Positions 1-8,692 of a stretch of 64,000 bases of DNA are shown piece by piece. The stretch is from positions 5,332,001 through 5,396,000 of the forward strand of contig NZ_LT629971.1 in assembly GCF_900108565.1 (NCBI RefSeq), given 5' to 3'. A program made the translations under genes and the position numbers. How positions within the stretch are numbered: position 1 is the stretch's first letter; each line of letters starts with the position of its first letter. The stretch is from Mycolicibacterium rutilum. Its GTDB lineage: Bacteria > Actinomycetota > Actinomycetes > Mycobacteriales > Mycobacteriaceae. The notes under the pieces are model-generated. The model was not told the DNA's origin, made no database searches, and saw only the letters and a program-made list of their open reading frames with translations.

Positions 1-602
1 CAGCCGACCTCCGCGATGAACCGCGGCGTCAGGATCTGCATGTAGCGCGCCAGCACCACCAGGTCGACGTTGCCGCGCAGCAGGTCCAGTTGCCGGTTCT
101 CGGCCTCCTCGCGGATGTCCTGCGTCGCGGGGATGTGGATGAACGGGACCGAGAACGGCCGCACCTGATCGGCGAGGTCCGGATGGTTCGCGATCACCAT
201 CGCCACCGACATGTCGAGTTCGCCGCGACGGTTGCGCCACAGCAGATCCAACAGACAGTGGTCCTCTTTCGACGCCATGATGGCCACGCGCTTCGGTTTG
301 GCCGCCTCGGTCAGGCGGAAATCCATGCCGAACGGCCCGGCCACCCGTTCGGCGAACTCACGCTCGAGGTCGTCGCGGGCGGCGGTCAGCCCGGGCAGGT
401 GAAAGATCGTGCGCTGCATGAAGATGCCGCCGGACTGTTCGGTCGCGTGCTGATCCAGCGACACGATGTTGGCCCCCGCGTCGGCGAGGAACGCGCTCAC
501 CGCCGCGACCAGACCCGACCGATCCGCGCAGCGCAGCAGCAATCTGCCGACGTCTTTGACGGGCAACGCCCCCCGGCCCGCACTCGGATACTCTCCCACC
601 AC
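1..602 (-). CDS. purU: Formyltetrahydrofolate deformylase PurU (N-terminal part, runs off left edge)
   Basis: Hydrolyses 10-formyl-tetrahydrofolate to formate and THF, supplying formate and balancing one-carbon pools in the cytoplasm. The visible N-terminal 200 residues contain an ACT domain (LLLRCADRSGLVAAVSAFL, then ANIVSLDQH and GIFMQR), followed by the start of the formyltransferase fold (KRVAIMASKEDHCLLDLL, VIANHPD). The C-terminal part with the catalytic region lies beyond position 1. Two adjacent GTG codons, at 602 and 599, are both possible starts, and no strong ribosome site separates them. It is transcribed away from the block at 1.2 kb, so the 600-bp gap between them holds divergent promoters. 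Family identification is secure; the length comparison (about 290 residues usual) is from knowledge of the family. Confidence 0.93.
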   Translation of the reverse strand, partial: MVGEYPSAGRGALPVKDVGRLLLRCADRSGLVAAVSAFLADAGANIVSLDQHATEQSGGIFMQRTIFHLPGLTAARDDLEREFAERVAGPFGMDFRLTEAAKPKRVAIMASKEDHCLLDLLWRNRRGELDMSVAMVIANHPDLADQVRPFSVPFIHIPATQDIREEAENRQLDLLRGNVDLVVLARYMQILTPRFIAEVG

Positions 603-1200
603 CCGAACAGGGTGTCATCCGACCGGTTACCGCGCAGCGAAATTCGGTATCACACAGGCGCATGCTCGGTACCGCCCGCGCCGGGAAATGTCGTCTTGTC
701 ACCTCGAGCGTCGCACTCCCAATTCCGTCGCCGTCGCACGAACGGCCAATTCACGCGGCCTGATTGCGCGGCCCATAAAGGGATCGCTGATATACCGTCG
801 GCACGATTGGCGCCGACCATTCATCGGAACCGTCGGCAGCCTGAACCCCTGCGGTGGGAACCAGCGACGCCTGGCCGACGCTCGGGGCGTGTCGATGCCG
901 AGCAGAATCCCGCGCGCAGTCCCCCATTCAGCCCCGGTGCCCTGATCGCGCCGTCGCCGAGTTCGCCATAACAGGCGTTCGGTTTTCCAGCCTGCGCGAA
1001 TACTGAATGCTTAATTAGCCAGTCTTATGCTGTCGGCCATTGGCGCAGAACCATTCGCCGAAAGAATCGTTCGTTTGCAGGATAAGATTTGCCGGCAAAC
1101 TGGTAATAAAACGGTGCACAGCGAGATACTCACACATGGTGTGGGCAAACCCACACCCTTTCAGCGGACCGCACGCCCATCACGTCCGCCTGACGATCGG
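603..1200. other. Divergent intergenic region, locally AT-rich, with two palindromes
   Basis: No convincing gene. From about 960 to 1140 the base composition drops sharply below the surrounding coding DNA. The downstream frame is open from an ATG at 1027, but its codons up to 1200 have a low third-position GC, so this part is read as non-coding. It holds a TTAATTAG motif at 1011-1018, a perfect 12-bp palindrome at 1088-1099 and a perfect hairpin or operator at 1138-1157. Confidence 0.6.
1088..1157. promoter_or_regulatory. Two candidate operators upstream of the acyltransferase-like gene
   Basis: TTTGCCGGCAAA (1088-1099) is a perfect 12-bp palindrome. At 1138-1157, GGTGTGGG and CCCACACC form perfect 8-bp arms around CAAA. 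Both lie within 115 bp of the chosen start at 1201. No U-tract follows, so an operator is more likely than a terminator. Which regulator binds is unknown; the two receptor-like TetR proteins at 7.3-8.7 kb are candidates by proximity only. Confidence 0.45.
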
Positions 1201-1959
1201 ATGAGTATGACCGTTGCCCCGTGTGAGACCGCCGACCACGCCATGGCCAGTTTGCGGCACAGCCCGAGTTGCTGGGATCCCGAAACCGAATGCGACGTCG
1301 TCTTCGCCCATCCGGCGATCGAACGCGAGTTGTGGCGGGACTTCGTCCGCGGCGCCGAACGCAGCTACACCAAACGCGGCGTCGAGAAGGCGCTCGACAT
1401 GCCCGCCCTGCACTCGGGCGCCGACACGATCCTGTTCGCCGCGTGCGTCGACCGCGCGGGCCGGGTGGTCGGCGGCCTGCGCGCCAAGGGCCCGTACCAG
1501 TCCGCCGACGAGGCACACGCGCTGCTCGAGTGGGAGGGCCAACCCGGTTTCGACGCCGTGCGGAAGATGATCTCCGACCGGCTACCATTCGGCGTCGTGG
1601 AGATGAAAACCGCATGGGTGACTGATGATCCCGAGCGGAGCCGTCAGCTGACCAGCGCGATCTCACGCACCCCGTTGCACGCGATGGGCATGCTGGACAT
1701 CCAGTTCATCGTCGCCACCGCCGCGTCCTACGTGCTCAAGCGATGGCTGTCCTCCGGCGGCATCCTCGCAACGAAGATCCCCCCGACGCCGTATCCCGAT
1801 GAGCGTTACGAGACCCGGCTCGCGTGGTGGGATCGGCTGACGTTCGCCAAACATGCTGATCCCAAACAGCTCTCGCTGTACTTCGCCGAGCAGCAGAGGA
1901 TGACACCCCGACCCGGCGGTGCTGCACGAGTCGCGGCCGCCACCGGGACGGACCGGTGA
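1201..1959 (+). CDS. GNAT/autoinducer-synthase-fold protein, putative N-acyltransferase
   Basis: Product of 252 residues with no family I can name outright. The middle resembles the acyl-homoserine-lactone synthase / N-acyl amino acid synthase (FeeM-type) version of the GNAT fold: a strand pair like ILFAACVDRAGRVVGGLRA (about 78-96), then a loop with an acidic-hydrophobic stretch, then VVEMKTAWV (about 130-138), matching the D..G.vvGg.R and v.E....V pattern of those enzymes. The C-terminal third (RLAWWDRLTFAKHADP) is basic and aromatic. ATG 1201 is chosen because the open frame upstream has non-coding codon usage. The stop overlaps the moeY start (GTGA), so the two are translationally coupled and probably act in one pathway. 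The acyltransferase role is inference from pattern only; no substrate is visible. Confidence 0.6.
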   Translation: MSMTVAPCETADHAMASLRHSPSCWDPETECDVVFAHPAIERELWRDFVRGAERSYTKRGVEKALDMPALHSGADTILFAACVDRAGRVVGGLRAKGPYQSADEAHALLEWEGQPGFDAVRKMISDRLPFGVVEMKTAWVTDDPERSRQLTSAISRTPLHAMGMLDIQFIVATAASYVLKRWLSSGGILATKIPPTPYPDERYETRLAWWDRLTFAKHADPKQLSLYFAEQQRMTPRPGGAARVAAATGTDR

Positions 1960-4094
1960 CAGCAGGCGCCGACCCGTCACCTCCCTGCAGCGCGGTGGTG
2001 CTCGCCACCGACGATCCGGCCCTGGCCGCGCTGCGCGCCGACCCGCAGGTCGGCTTCGTCGACACCGCACCCGCGCAGCGGACGGCGTTGCGGCAACTGC
2101 GTCCGCCGCCACCCGAAGACGTTGCCGCCGAACAGATCCGATGGGCGTACTACCCGTGGCGACGCACCGCGGTCAGCGTGCTCGGCCCCCGGGGCTTCCG
2201 GCGTGCTCGGCTCGACCGCAACCGCAACCTCATCACCGCCGCCGAGCAAGACCGGCTCCGCGGGCTGACGGTCGGGGTCGTCGGCTTGAGCGTCGGCCAC
2301 ACCATCGCCTATACCCTTGCCGCACAGGGGTTGTGCGGCGGCCTGCGGTTGGCCGACTTCGACGAGATGGACCTGACCAACCTCAACCGGGTGCCGGCAT
2401 CCGTTCTGGACATCGGGATCAACAAGGCTGTCGTGTGCGCGAGGCGGATCGCCGAACTGGACCCGTACCTGCCGGTTTCGGTACAGACATCCGGGATCAC
2501 CGAGCACAACGTCGACGAGTTCGTCGACGGCCTCGACATCCTGATCGAGGAGTGCGATTCGCTCGACACCAAGGTGCTGGTCCGTGAAGTCGCCCGGCGC
2601 CGCGGCGTGCCGGTCCTGATGACCACCAGCGACCGCGGCCTGCTCGACGTCGAACGATTCGACACCGAACCGCACCGCCCGCTGCTACACGGGCTCATCG
2701 GCGACGTCGAGGCGGCCCAGCTCCGCGGTCTCAGCAGCGCCGACAAGGTGCCGCACTCGCTGCGTCTGGTCGACGCGAGCCAGGTGTCGAGCCGGATGGC
2801 GGCCTCGCTCGTCGAAGTGGGCGAGACGCTGTCGACCTGGCCGCAGGTGACGTCGGAGGTGGCGCTCAACGCGGCGGCAGTCGCGGAGGCCGTACGCCGG
2901 ATCGGGCTCGGCGAGACGCTGCCCTCCGGGCGGGCGCGCATCGACATCACCGACGTCATCGACCGGCTCGCCGCCCCACCGGTCAACCGAACCCCCGTGC
3001 CCGCGGCCGACGAGCAGCCGGAGCCACCCGCCACCGATGTACACGAATTGATCGCCGACGCTGCCGCACGGGCGCCTTCCGGCGGCAACGCTCAGCCGTG
3101 GCGCATCGACGTGCGCGACGAACTCGTCAGCATCGAGCTCACCACCGACTACGCGACGACGATGGACGTCGCGTTCCGCGGGAGCGCGGTGGCCGTCGGC
3201 GCCGCGGCGTTCAACGCCCGCGTCGCCGCCGCCGCGCACCACCTCACCGGCGCGATCGAATTCACCAGCGGCCGTGGTGATTCCCCGCTGATGGCGACCC
3301 TGCGCCTCGCGGACGGCACGGACCCCGACCTCGCGGCCCTCTACGAGCCGATGCTGCGGCGGGAGACCAACCGGCGCCCCAGCCGCCGTGCGCCCGTCCC
3401 CGCCGACACGGTGCGCCGGCTTGCCGCCGCAGCCGAAGCCGGAGGTGCGACGCTGCGCGTGCTCAGCGGGCCCGATGAGCTCGCGGCGGCGGCGGCCGTG
3501 CTGGCGGCCGCCGACCGGATCCGCTTCCTCACCCCGCGGATGCACGCGGAGATGTTCACCGAACTGCGATGGCCGGGCGAGCCGTCCCCGGACACCGGCA
3601 TCGACGTCCGCAGCCTCGAGCTGGCGCCCGGCGACCTCGTGATGCTCGACATCCTGCGCCGCCCCGAGGTGATGGCGCACCTGAAGGCATGGGACGGTGG
3701 TGCCGCCCTGGGCCAAGACCTGCACAGCAGGGTGTCCAACAGCTCGGGTCTGGCGGTGATCTCGGTCGACGGCAACGAACTGGTCGACTACGCCCGCGCC
3801 GGTGCGGCCGCCGAAGCGGTGTGGATTCTGGCCCAACAGTACGGGCTTGCGGTACAACCGGTTTCGCCGCCGTTCCTCTACGCCACCGAGGGGCACGAGC
3901 TGCGGCGCGCGTCCGCCGCTTTCGCCGACGACCTCGGCGAGCTGCAATACAATTTCCGCAGGCTGATCGGTGCCGGTCCCACCGAGTCTGAGGCGTTGAT
4001 CCTGAGATTCACCCACGCACCGCGGGCGTCGGTGCCGAGCCGGCGCCGTGCCCTGACCCGGCGACACCGCGCCGACCGCATTATGGAGAGTTGA
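1956..4094 (+). CDS. moeY: MoeY/Rv1355c-family fusion of an E1-like adenylating domain and a nitroreductase
   Basis: Protein of 712 residues, like M. tuberculosis Rv1355c (MoeY). Residues about 60-330 are a ThiF/MoeB/E1-type adenylation domain: nucleotide loop GLSVGH (110-115), the acidic pair in ADFDEMD, NLNR (142-145) supplying the arginine finger, and GINK (154-157). Residues about 350-700 are a flavin nitroreductase domain starting with ELIADAAARAPSGGNAQPW. Known E1 domains adenylate a C-terminal carboxylate; nitroreductase-fold partners oxidise or reduce with FMN. The combination resembles azole-forming peptide maturation more than molybdopterin synthesis, so the historical Moe name is weakly founded. 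It starts with GTG overlapping the upstream stop by 4 bp and its TGA overlaps the dcpA ATG by one base. Substrate unknown. Confidence 0.85.
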   Translation: MTAGADPSPPCSAVVLATDDPALAALRADPQVGFVDTAPAQRTALRQLRPPPPEDVAAEQIRWAYYPWRRTAVSVLGPRGFRRARLDRNRNLITAAEQDRLRGLTVGVVGLSVGHTIAYTLAAQGLCGGLRLADFDEMDLTNLNRVPASVLDIGINKAVVCARRIAELDPYLPVSVQTSGITEHNVDEFVDGLDILIEECDSLDTKVLVREVARRRGVPVLMTTSDRGLLDVERFDTEPHRPLLHGLIGDVEAAQLRGLSSADKVPHSLRLVDASQVSSRMAASLVEVGETLSTWPQVTSEVALNAAAVAEAVRRIGLGETLPSGRARIDITDVIDRLAAPPVNRTPVPAADEQPEPPATDVHELIADAAARAPSGGNAQPWRIDVRDELVSIELTTDYATTMDVAFRGSAVAVGAAAFNARVAAAAHHLTGAIEFTSGRGDSPLMATLRLADGTDPDLAALYEPMLRRETNRRPSRRAPVPADTVRRLAAAAEAGGATLRVLSGPDELAAAAAVLAAADRIRFLTPRMHAEMFTELRWPGEPSPDTGIDVRSLELAPGDLVMLDILRRPEVMAHLKAWDGGAALGQDLHSRVSNSSGLAVISVDGNELVDYARAGAAAEAVWILAQQYGLAVQPVSPPFLYATEGHELRRASAAFADDLGELQYNFRRLIGAGPTESEALILRFTHAPRASVPSRRRALTRRHRADRIMES

Positions 4095-5938
4095 TGCCCG
4101 TCCTGGAGAACCTCGTCACATCCGTCGCCACCCGGCTGATGGGGGTCAACGCGGCCACCGCGGTGGAGGTGAGCCAGGCGGTGCTCGCCGACCTCGTCGA
4201 GTACTTCGGCGTCGACGTCAGCTTCCTGCGGCACAACGATCACCGCATCCACGCGTCGGTGCTCATCGCCGAATGGCCGGTCCGCCCCGGCATTCCGGAT
4301 CCCGATCCGCTGAAGGTCGTGTACTTCGCCGACGCCGATCCGGTGTTCGCGCTGTGCGAGCACCAGAAGGAGCCGATCGTCTTCCGGCCTGAGCCCGCGA
4401 CCGACGAATACCAGCAGACGATCGCCGAGGGCAGGCAGATCCCGTCGACCTCGATGGCGTGCGTGCCGCTGCTCTCCGGCGAGGTCACCACCGGGGTGCT
4501 GGGTTTCGTCAAGTTCGGCGACCGCGACTGGACGGAGGCCGAGCTCAACGCCCTCAAGGCCATCGCGTCGCTGTTCGCGCAGGTGCAGGCCCGGATCGCC
4601 GCCGAGGACCAGCTGCGGTACCTGGCCGAACACGACGACCTGACCGGCTTGTGCAACCGGCGCGCGCTGCTGGCCCACCTCGACGGCCGCCTGGCAGACG
4701 GCCGGCCCGGTCCGGTCTCGGTGCTGTTCTTCGACCTCGACCGGCTCAAGGCCATCAACGACTACCTCGGCCACACCGCCGGCGACTGGTTCATCCGCGT
4801 GCTCGCCGAGCGGCTCCGTGAGACCGCCGACGGCGGCAACCTGCTCGCCCGCCTCGGCGGCGACGAGTTCGTGGTCGTGCCCGCGGACCCGATGGATGCC
4901 GAGGAAGCCGAACGGTTCGCGCGGCGCTTGCAGACCCGGCTGCATGAGCGGGTGGCCGTCGACGGCGAGATGCTCACCCGCACCGTCAGCATCGGCGTGG
5001 CGGTCGGCGTACCCGGCCGCGACACGACGTCTGACGTCCTGCGGCGCGCCGACCAGGCGGTGCTGACCGCCAAGTCCTCGGGCGGCAACAAGGTCGCGGT
5101 CTTCTCCGACGACATGGCGCTGGAGTCGGAGTTCCGCAACGACATCGAGTTGCACCTGGCCGGCGACATCGAGCGCGGCGCCCTGCTGTTGCACTACCAG
5201 CCCGAGGTCAACATGCGGACCGGGGAGATCCTCGCGGCCGAGGCGCTGGTCCGCTGGGAACACCCCACCCGGGGTCTGCTGTCGCCGAACGCGTTCATCG
5301 GGGTCGCCGAATCCATCAACATCGCAGGCGATCTCGGGCGCTGGGTGATGCGGGCGGCGTGCACCGAGTTCGCCGGCTGGCGTTCGCGCGGGGTCGGCCT
5401 GGACGCCGTGCTGCGGATCAACGTCTCACCGGTGCAACTGGTCACCGACGGGTTCGTCGAATCGGTCGCCTGCATCATCGACGAGTTCGGCCTCGACGGC
5501 GGATCGGTGTGCCTGGAGATCACCGAGAACGTCGTCGTCCAGGACATCGAGACCACCCGCAAGACGTTGGCGGGCCTCAAACAGGTCGGCGTGCAGGTGG
5601 CCATCGACGACTTCGGGACCGGCTACAGCGTGCTGTCCCACCTGAAGTCGTTGCCGGTGGACACCCTCAAGATCGACAAGGGCTTCGTGCGCGACCTCGG
5701 CGAGAATCCGGGCGACCTGGCGATCGTGCGCGCCGTCATCGCGCTCGCCGATGCGTTCGGGTTGCAGCTGGTGGCCGAGGGCGTGGAAACGCCGGAGGCC
5801 GCGGCGACGCTGCTCGAGCACGGTTGTCACCGCGCGCAGGGTTTCCTGCTGTCGCGGCCGGTTCCCGGGTCCGAGATGGAGGCGCTACTCGCCCAGGGTC
5901 GGATACCCCTGGACCTTGGTGCACCGCCACGGCTGTAG
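4094..5938 (+). CDS. dcpA: Bifunctional c-di-GMP enzyme with GAF, GGDEF and EAL domains (DcpA/Rv1354c type)
   Basis: Makes and degrades cyclic di-GMP. Of 614 residues, about 20-170 form a GAF sensor domain, about 175-335 the diguanylate cyclase and about 350-605 the phosphodiesterase. The cyclase motif is an intact GGDEF (255-259). The position of the inhibitory RxxD site is occupied by DGGN, so product inhibition through the classic I-site is not expected. The EAL domain keeps EAL (383-385), the ITEN segment, DDFGTG, KIDKGF and EGVET, so it should be active. M. tuberculosis and M. smegmatis homologues are bifunctional. ATG 4094 overlaps the moeY stop (TGATG) and has GGAGAG at 4085-4090; TTG 4091 is the alternative. 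Its 3' end overlaps the convergent FAD gene by 54 bp. Confidence 0.93.
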   Translation: MPVLENLVTSVATRLMGVNAATAVEVSQAVLADLVEYFGVDVSFLRHNDHRIHASVLIAEWPVRPGIPDPDPLKVVYFADADPVFALCEHQKEPIVFRPEPATDEYQQTIAEGRQIPSTSMACVPLLSGEVTTGVLGFVKFGDRDWTEAELNALKAIASLFAQVQARIAAEDQLRYLAEHDDLTGLCNRRALLAHLDGRLADGRPGPVSVLFFDLDRLKAINDYLGHTAGDWFIRVLAERLRETADGGNLLARLGGDEFVVVPADPMDAEEAERFARRLQTRLHERVAVDGEMLTRTVSIGVAVGVPGRDTTSDVLRRADQAVLTAKSSGGNKVAVFSDDMALESEFRNDIELHLAGDIERGALLLHYQPEVNMRTGEILAAEALVRWEHPTRGLLSPNAFIGVAESINIAGDLGRWVMRAACTEFAGWRSRGVGLDAVLRINVSPVQLVTDGFVESVACIIDEFGLDGGSVCLEITENVVVQDIETTRKTLAGLKQVGVQVAIDDFGTGYSVLSHLKSLPVDTLKIDKGFVRDLGENPGDLAIVRAVIALADAFGLQLVAEGVETPEAAATLLEHGCHRAQGFLLSRPVPGSEMEALLAQGRIPLDLGAPPRL

Positions 5939-6784
5939 GTGGCGGTAGGTCTCGCGCATGTTCGTCGCCAGCCGACGGTTGCGGGACCGGCACGTCGGCG
6001 AGACCGATTTCGGCACCGATTCCGACGAGATGAGTTCGAGCCGGCCGAACCTGCTCGCGCGCTGACCGACCACGCAGACGCGCAGCGCGGCGTCCGCAGG
6101 CAGGTTGGCGGGCACCGGCCCACCGATCTGGGCTGCGCTGCCGGCGACCGTCACGCCGTGGCGGGCCCGGATCGCGACGAGCCCCTCGGCGGTGTCGAAC
6201 ACCGCGCCGATCGCCACGCCCTCCTCGAACACCACGCGCTGCAGGGTGTGCCCGCCGTGGATCTCGATGTCCTCGTGGGCCGCGCGGGCGGCGAGCCAGT
6301 CACGTACGGCGGCACCGACGTCGGCGGTGCCGGGGGTCAGCGCGCCGAGTTCGGAGACCTCGAGGATCTCGCCGTCAGCGCCGCGCATCGTCGAGGTCTG
6401 CCAATCGGGCAGTCGCGTCGACAGAAAACCGTAGGGTGTCGCCACGCAGCGGGCCGCCCAGTCCCGGAGCTTCGAGCCGACGAACGGCGCGACGGTCCGG
6501 CCCGTCTCCGCCTGCACCGGCGGCGGTGGCGCCACCCGGATCGGCACGTCCAGGTCGTAGCTCGAGCGGCGCAGCGGCCCGAGGTCGGAGACCAGTTCGG
6601 TGAAGAACTCGCGGGTCTCGGCGTCCGCGATCCCGACATCGAGCCACTCCCGGCCGGCCGTGTGATCAGCGCCGGAGTCGGCGACGAATACGTCGGCACC
6701 GACCTCGCTGACCGCGAGCGCATGGGCCAGACCGGCCGCTCCTGCGCCGGTACAGACCACGTCGACTTCGTCGTTCCACGTCAC
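5885..6784 (-). CDS. FAD-binding oxidoreductase-like protein
   Basis: Product of 299 residues starting from GTG 6784, with GGAG about 9 bases upstream. The N-terminus has a dinucleotide-binding Rossmann motif (VDVVCTGAGAAGLAHA, about 8-23) with the typical acidic residue ending the second strand (FVADSG). The rest resembles a shortened FAD-binding dehydrogenase of the fumarate reductase/ketosteroid dehydrogenase class, but at 299 residues it lacks most of a full substrate domain, and no second FAD motif is obvious at the C-terminus. It may be a reduced paralogue rather than an active dehydrogenase. Its last 54 bases overlap dcpA on the other strand, placing it at the border of the moeY-dcpA block. 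Confidence 0.75.
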   Translation of the reverse strand: MTWNDEVDVVCTGAGAAGLAHALAVSEVGADVFVADSGADHTAGREWLDVGIADAETREFFTELVSDLGPLRRSSYDLDVPIRVAPPPPVQAETGRTVAPFVGSKLRDWAARCVATPYGFLSTRLPDWQTSTMRGADGEILEVSELGALTPGTADVGAAVRDWLAARAAHEDIEIHGGHTLQRVVFEEGVAIGAVFDTAEGLVAIRARHGVTVAGSAAQIGGPVPANLPADAALRVCVVGQRASRFGRLELISSESVPKSVSPTCRSRNRRLATNMRETYRHLQPWRCTKVQGYPTLGE

Positions 6785-7152
6785 CGTTAATTACTCCAGT
6801 ATTGCTGTGATGCAAGCTCGGCCGAACCAAACCGCCTCGATTTACGGTTATTTGCCGATTGTAAAGACACTATTTGATTCCGTCCGGTGCGTTGCCATAG
6901 TCCGCGGAGGGATTCGAGGGGGTTTGCCAGCGCGGACCATGGCAACAAGCTGAAAATACCACTGGGATTTGCTTGCCGAGCCCGAACACGCTGATGCCGA
7001 CGACGACGCGCCACCGGTGCCCCACCGAGGCACGCTGGACTCGAAGTCATCACATTAGGCACCTTACATACTTTTTGGCTGTTTCAACCGCATGGACATG
7101 ACTTAAAGTCTGTGAATATTCCGCGTAATTCTCAGGTGCCACAGCAGACACA
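6785..7152. other. AT-richer intergenic region between the FAD gene and the TetR leader
   Basis: No gene is supported. It carries TTAATTA (6787-6793) next to the FAD gene start and a perfect 11-bp palindrome GACTTAAAGTC (7100-7110) about 60 bp before the leader ORFs. Composition is clearly less GC-rich than the flanking genes, as expected for promoters on both strands. Confidence 0.5.
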
Positions 7153-7291
7153 GAAGGAGGCGCGCCCGATTGCTGCACCCACCCGACAGGCGGACTCACT
7201 GCCGCCCATTCGACGTTGCAGGTGAAAGAATCGCGAGGCTGGTCAAATGACCGCACGCAATTCCGGACGAACGGCGCCACTCCCCCAGTGA
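7153..7291 (+). promoter_or_regulatory. Candidate leader with two coupled tiny ORFs ahead of the TetR gene
   Basis: A strong ribosome site (GAAGGAGG, 7153-7160) stands before a TTG-started 26-codon ORF (7170-7250). Its TGA overlaps an ATG that opens a 14-codon ORF (7247-7291), whose TGA in turn overlaps the GTG start of the TetR gene at 7288. The TetR start has no ribosome site of its own, so a translation relay through the two small ORFs would explain its expression. The chain is visible in the sequence; its function is inference. Confidence 0.4.
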
Positions 7292-7953
7292 CCGAACAAG
7301 TCGATCGGCGATCGGATGCCACGCGGCTGCAGATCCTGCGGGCCGCCTCGCACCTGTTCGCCCGCAGCCCGTACAGCCGGGTAAGCCTCGACGACATCCT
7401 CGCCGACGCCGCGGTCACCAAGGGCGCGATGTACTTTCACTTCCGGTCCAAGCACGCGCTCGCCCTTGCGATCGTCGAGCAGCGCGTCTATGAGGCCACG
7501 ACCTCGGTGCAGGAGGTCCTCGACCGCAAGATGTCGGGGTTGGAGACCCTCGTCGATCTGACCTATCTGATCGCGACCGACGACATCGGCAACGAGACCG
7601 CCCGCGCGGGTCTGAACCTGCTCGAGTCGATCGGTAGGACCGACGGGCTGCAGTCCGATGTCCTCGGCCAGTGGGTGCACGCGTACACCCGGGTGATCGA
7701 CCGGGCCGTCGGTGAGGGCGACGTCGGCAACGGCACCGACCCGCAGGCGCTCGGCCGGGTCCTGGTGTCCATGTACATGGGTCTGCGCCAGGCCAGCGAC
7801 CTCGACGACCCTCGACGCTTCCTCGGCGACCTGCAGGCCGCGTGGACGCTGCTGTTGCCCGGACTGACGACCGCCGACCGTATCCCGTACCTGACGGAGT
7901 TCATCAAGCGCCGCACCGCGGTCGCCGCGCGCACTGTGACCCCGCTGGAATGA
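7288..7953 (+). CDS. TetR regulator resembling gamma-butyrolactone receptors (first of two)
   Basis: DNA-binding repressor-type protein of 221 residues. The N-terminal helix-turn-helix reads TRLQILRAASHLFARSPYSRVSLDDILADAA, followed by VTKGAMYFHFRSKHALALAIVE. The TKGAxYxHFxSKxALAxAI pattern is characteristic of the ScbR/ArpA gamma-butyrolactone-receptor branch of TetR. The C-terminal ligand domain (about 70-215) is not diagnostic of a ligand. GTG 7288 is chosen because it starts just before the conserved domain; earlier in-frame starts (GTG 7222, TTG 7216) lack support. It is followed after 65 bp by a second protein of the same branch, probably co-transcribed. Whether a mycobacterial butyrolactone-like signal exists is not shown by the sequence. 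Confidence 0.85.
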   Translation: MTEQVDRRSDATRLQILRAASHLFARSPYSRVSLDDILADAAVTKGAMYFHFRSKHALALAIVEQRVYEATTSVQEVLDRKMSGLETLVDLTYLIATDDIGNETARAGLNLLESIGRTDGLQSDVLGQWVHAYTRVIDRAVGEGDVGNGTDPQALGRVLVSMYMGLRQASDLDDPRRFLGDLQAAWTLLLPGLTTADRIPYLTEFIKRRTAVAARTVTPLE

Positions 7954-8018
7954 ATTATGATCCCGGTCCAGGCCATCACCGCCCGGTACGGCCGACCGAC
8001 CGCGGAGGTAGACCGGCG

Positions 8019-8690
8019 ATGGTGCGCCAGGCACGGTCAGAGGCGACACGCAAGCGGATCATCATCTCGGCCGTTCAGCTGTTCACCGAGATCGGCTACG
8101 CCGCAGCCAGTTTGGGCGACATCATCGAGCGGGCCGAGATGACCAAGGGTGCGCTCTACTACCATTTCGACTCCAAAGAGGCGCTGGCCACCGCGATCAT
8201 CGAAGAGGGCAGCGAGATGATGTTCGGGGTCTTCAACCGGATCCGCGACTCGTCGGCGCCTGCGATGGAACGCATCATCCACGGCTGCTTCCTGGTGGGC
8301 GATCTGCTCCGCACCGACATGGTCGCCCGCAGCGGCACCCATTTGTTGCGCGCCTTCGGCGAATACAACGACTCCGCGGGCCGGATCTACGACCGCTGGA
8401 TCGACGAGATGTCGGCCCGCGTGCTCGAGGCGATGCAGGAGGGCGACCTCCGGCCGGGACTCGATCACCGGGCGGTCGGCGAAACGATCGTCAGCGCGAT
8501 GCTGGGCGCCGAACTGCTCTCGAACTCGACCTCGTCGGGTGCCGATGTGCTGGCCCGGCTGGCGCGGATCTGGGAGGTGCTGCTGCCTGCCGTCGTCACC
8601 GACGACGCGCTGGGCTACTTCCGGCAGTTCCTGGCGCGCGAGTCCATGCGGCACACGACCGAGGCCACCGACGGTGACGCGGCCGGATAG
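8019..8690 (+). CDS. TetR regulator resembling gamma-butyrolactone receptors (second of two)
   Basis: Product of 223 residues with a helix-turn-helix at about 8-55 (RKRIIISAVQLFTEIGYAA, then MTKGALYYHFDSKEALATAI), the same receptor-branch signature as its upstream neighbour. The ligand domain follows to about 210. ATG 8019 is fixed by GGAGGT at 8004-8009, nine bases upstream. The two TetR proteins differ substantially in their C-terminal domains, so this is not a recent duplication; they may respond to different ligands or form a receptor/pseudo-receptor pair as in Streptomyces. The gene ends two bases before the convergent PAS gene. Confidence 0.88.
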   Translation: MVRQARSEATRKRIIISAVQLFTEIGYAAASLGDIIERAEMTKGALYYHFDSKEALATAIIEEGSEMMFGVFNRIRDSSAPAMERIIHGCFLVGDLLRTDMVARSGTHLLRAFGEYNDSAGRIYDRWIDEMSARVLEAMQEGDLRPGLDHRAVGETIVSAMLGAELLSNSTSSGADVLARLARIWEVLLPAVVTDDALGYFRQFLARESMRHTTEATDGDAAG

Positions 8691-8692
8691 GC

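Noticed and set aside
90..971. 293-residue plus-strand frame across the purU region
   Set aside because: It is antisense to purU for its first 500 bases and runs into poorly coding intergenic DNA.
1027..1200. N-terminal extension of the acyltransferase-like gene from ATG 1027
   Set aside because: Third-position GC is low and the stretch contains two palindromes and promoter-like AT-rich DNA; it does not look translated.
3878..5263. 461-residue minus-strand frame across moeY and dcpA
   Set aside because: Antisense shadow spanning two unrelated, well-identified genes.
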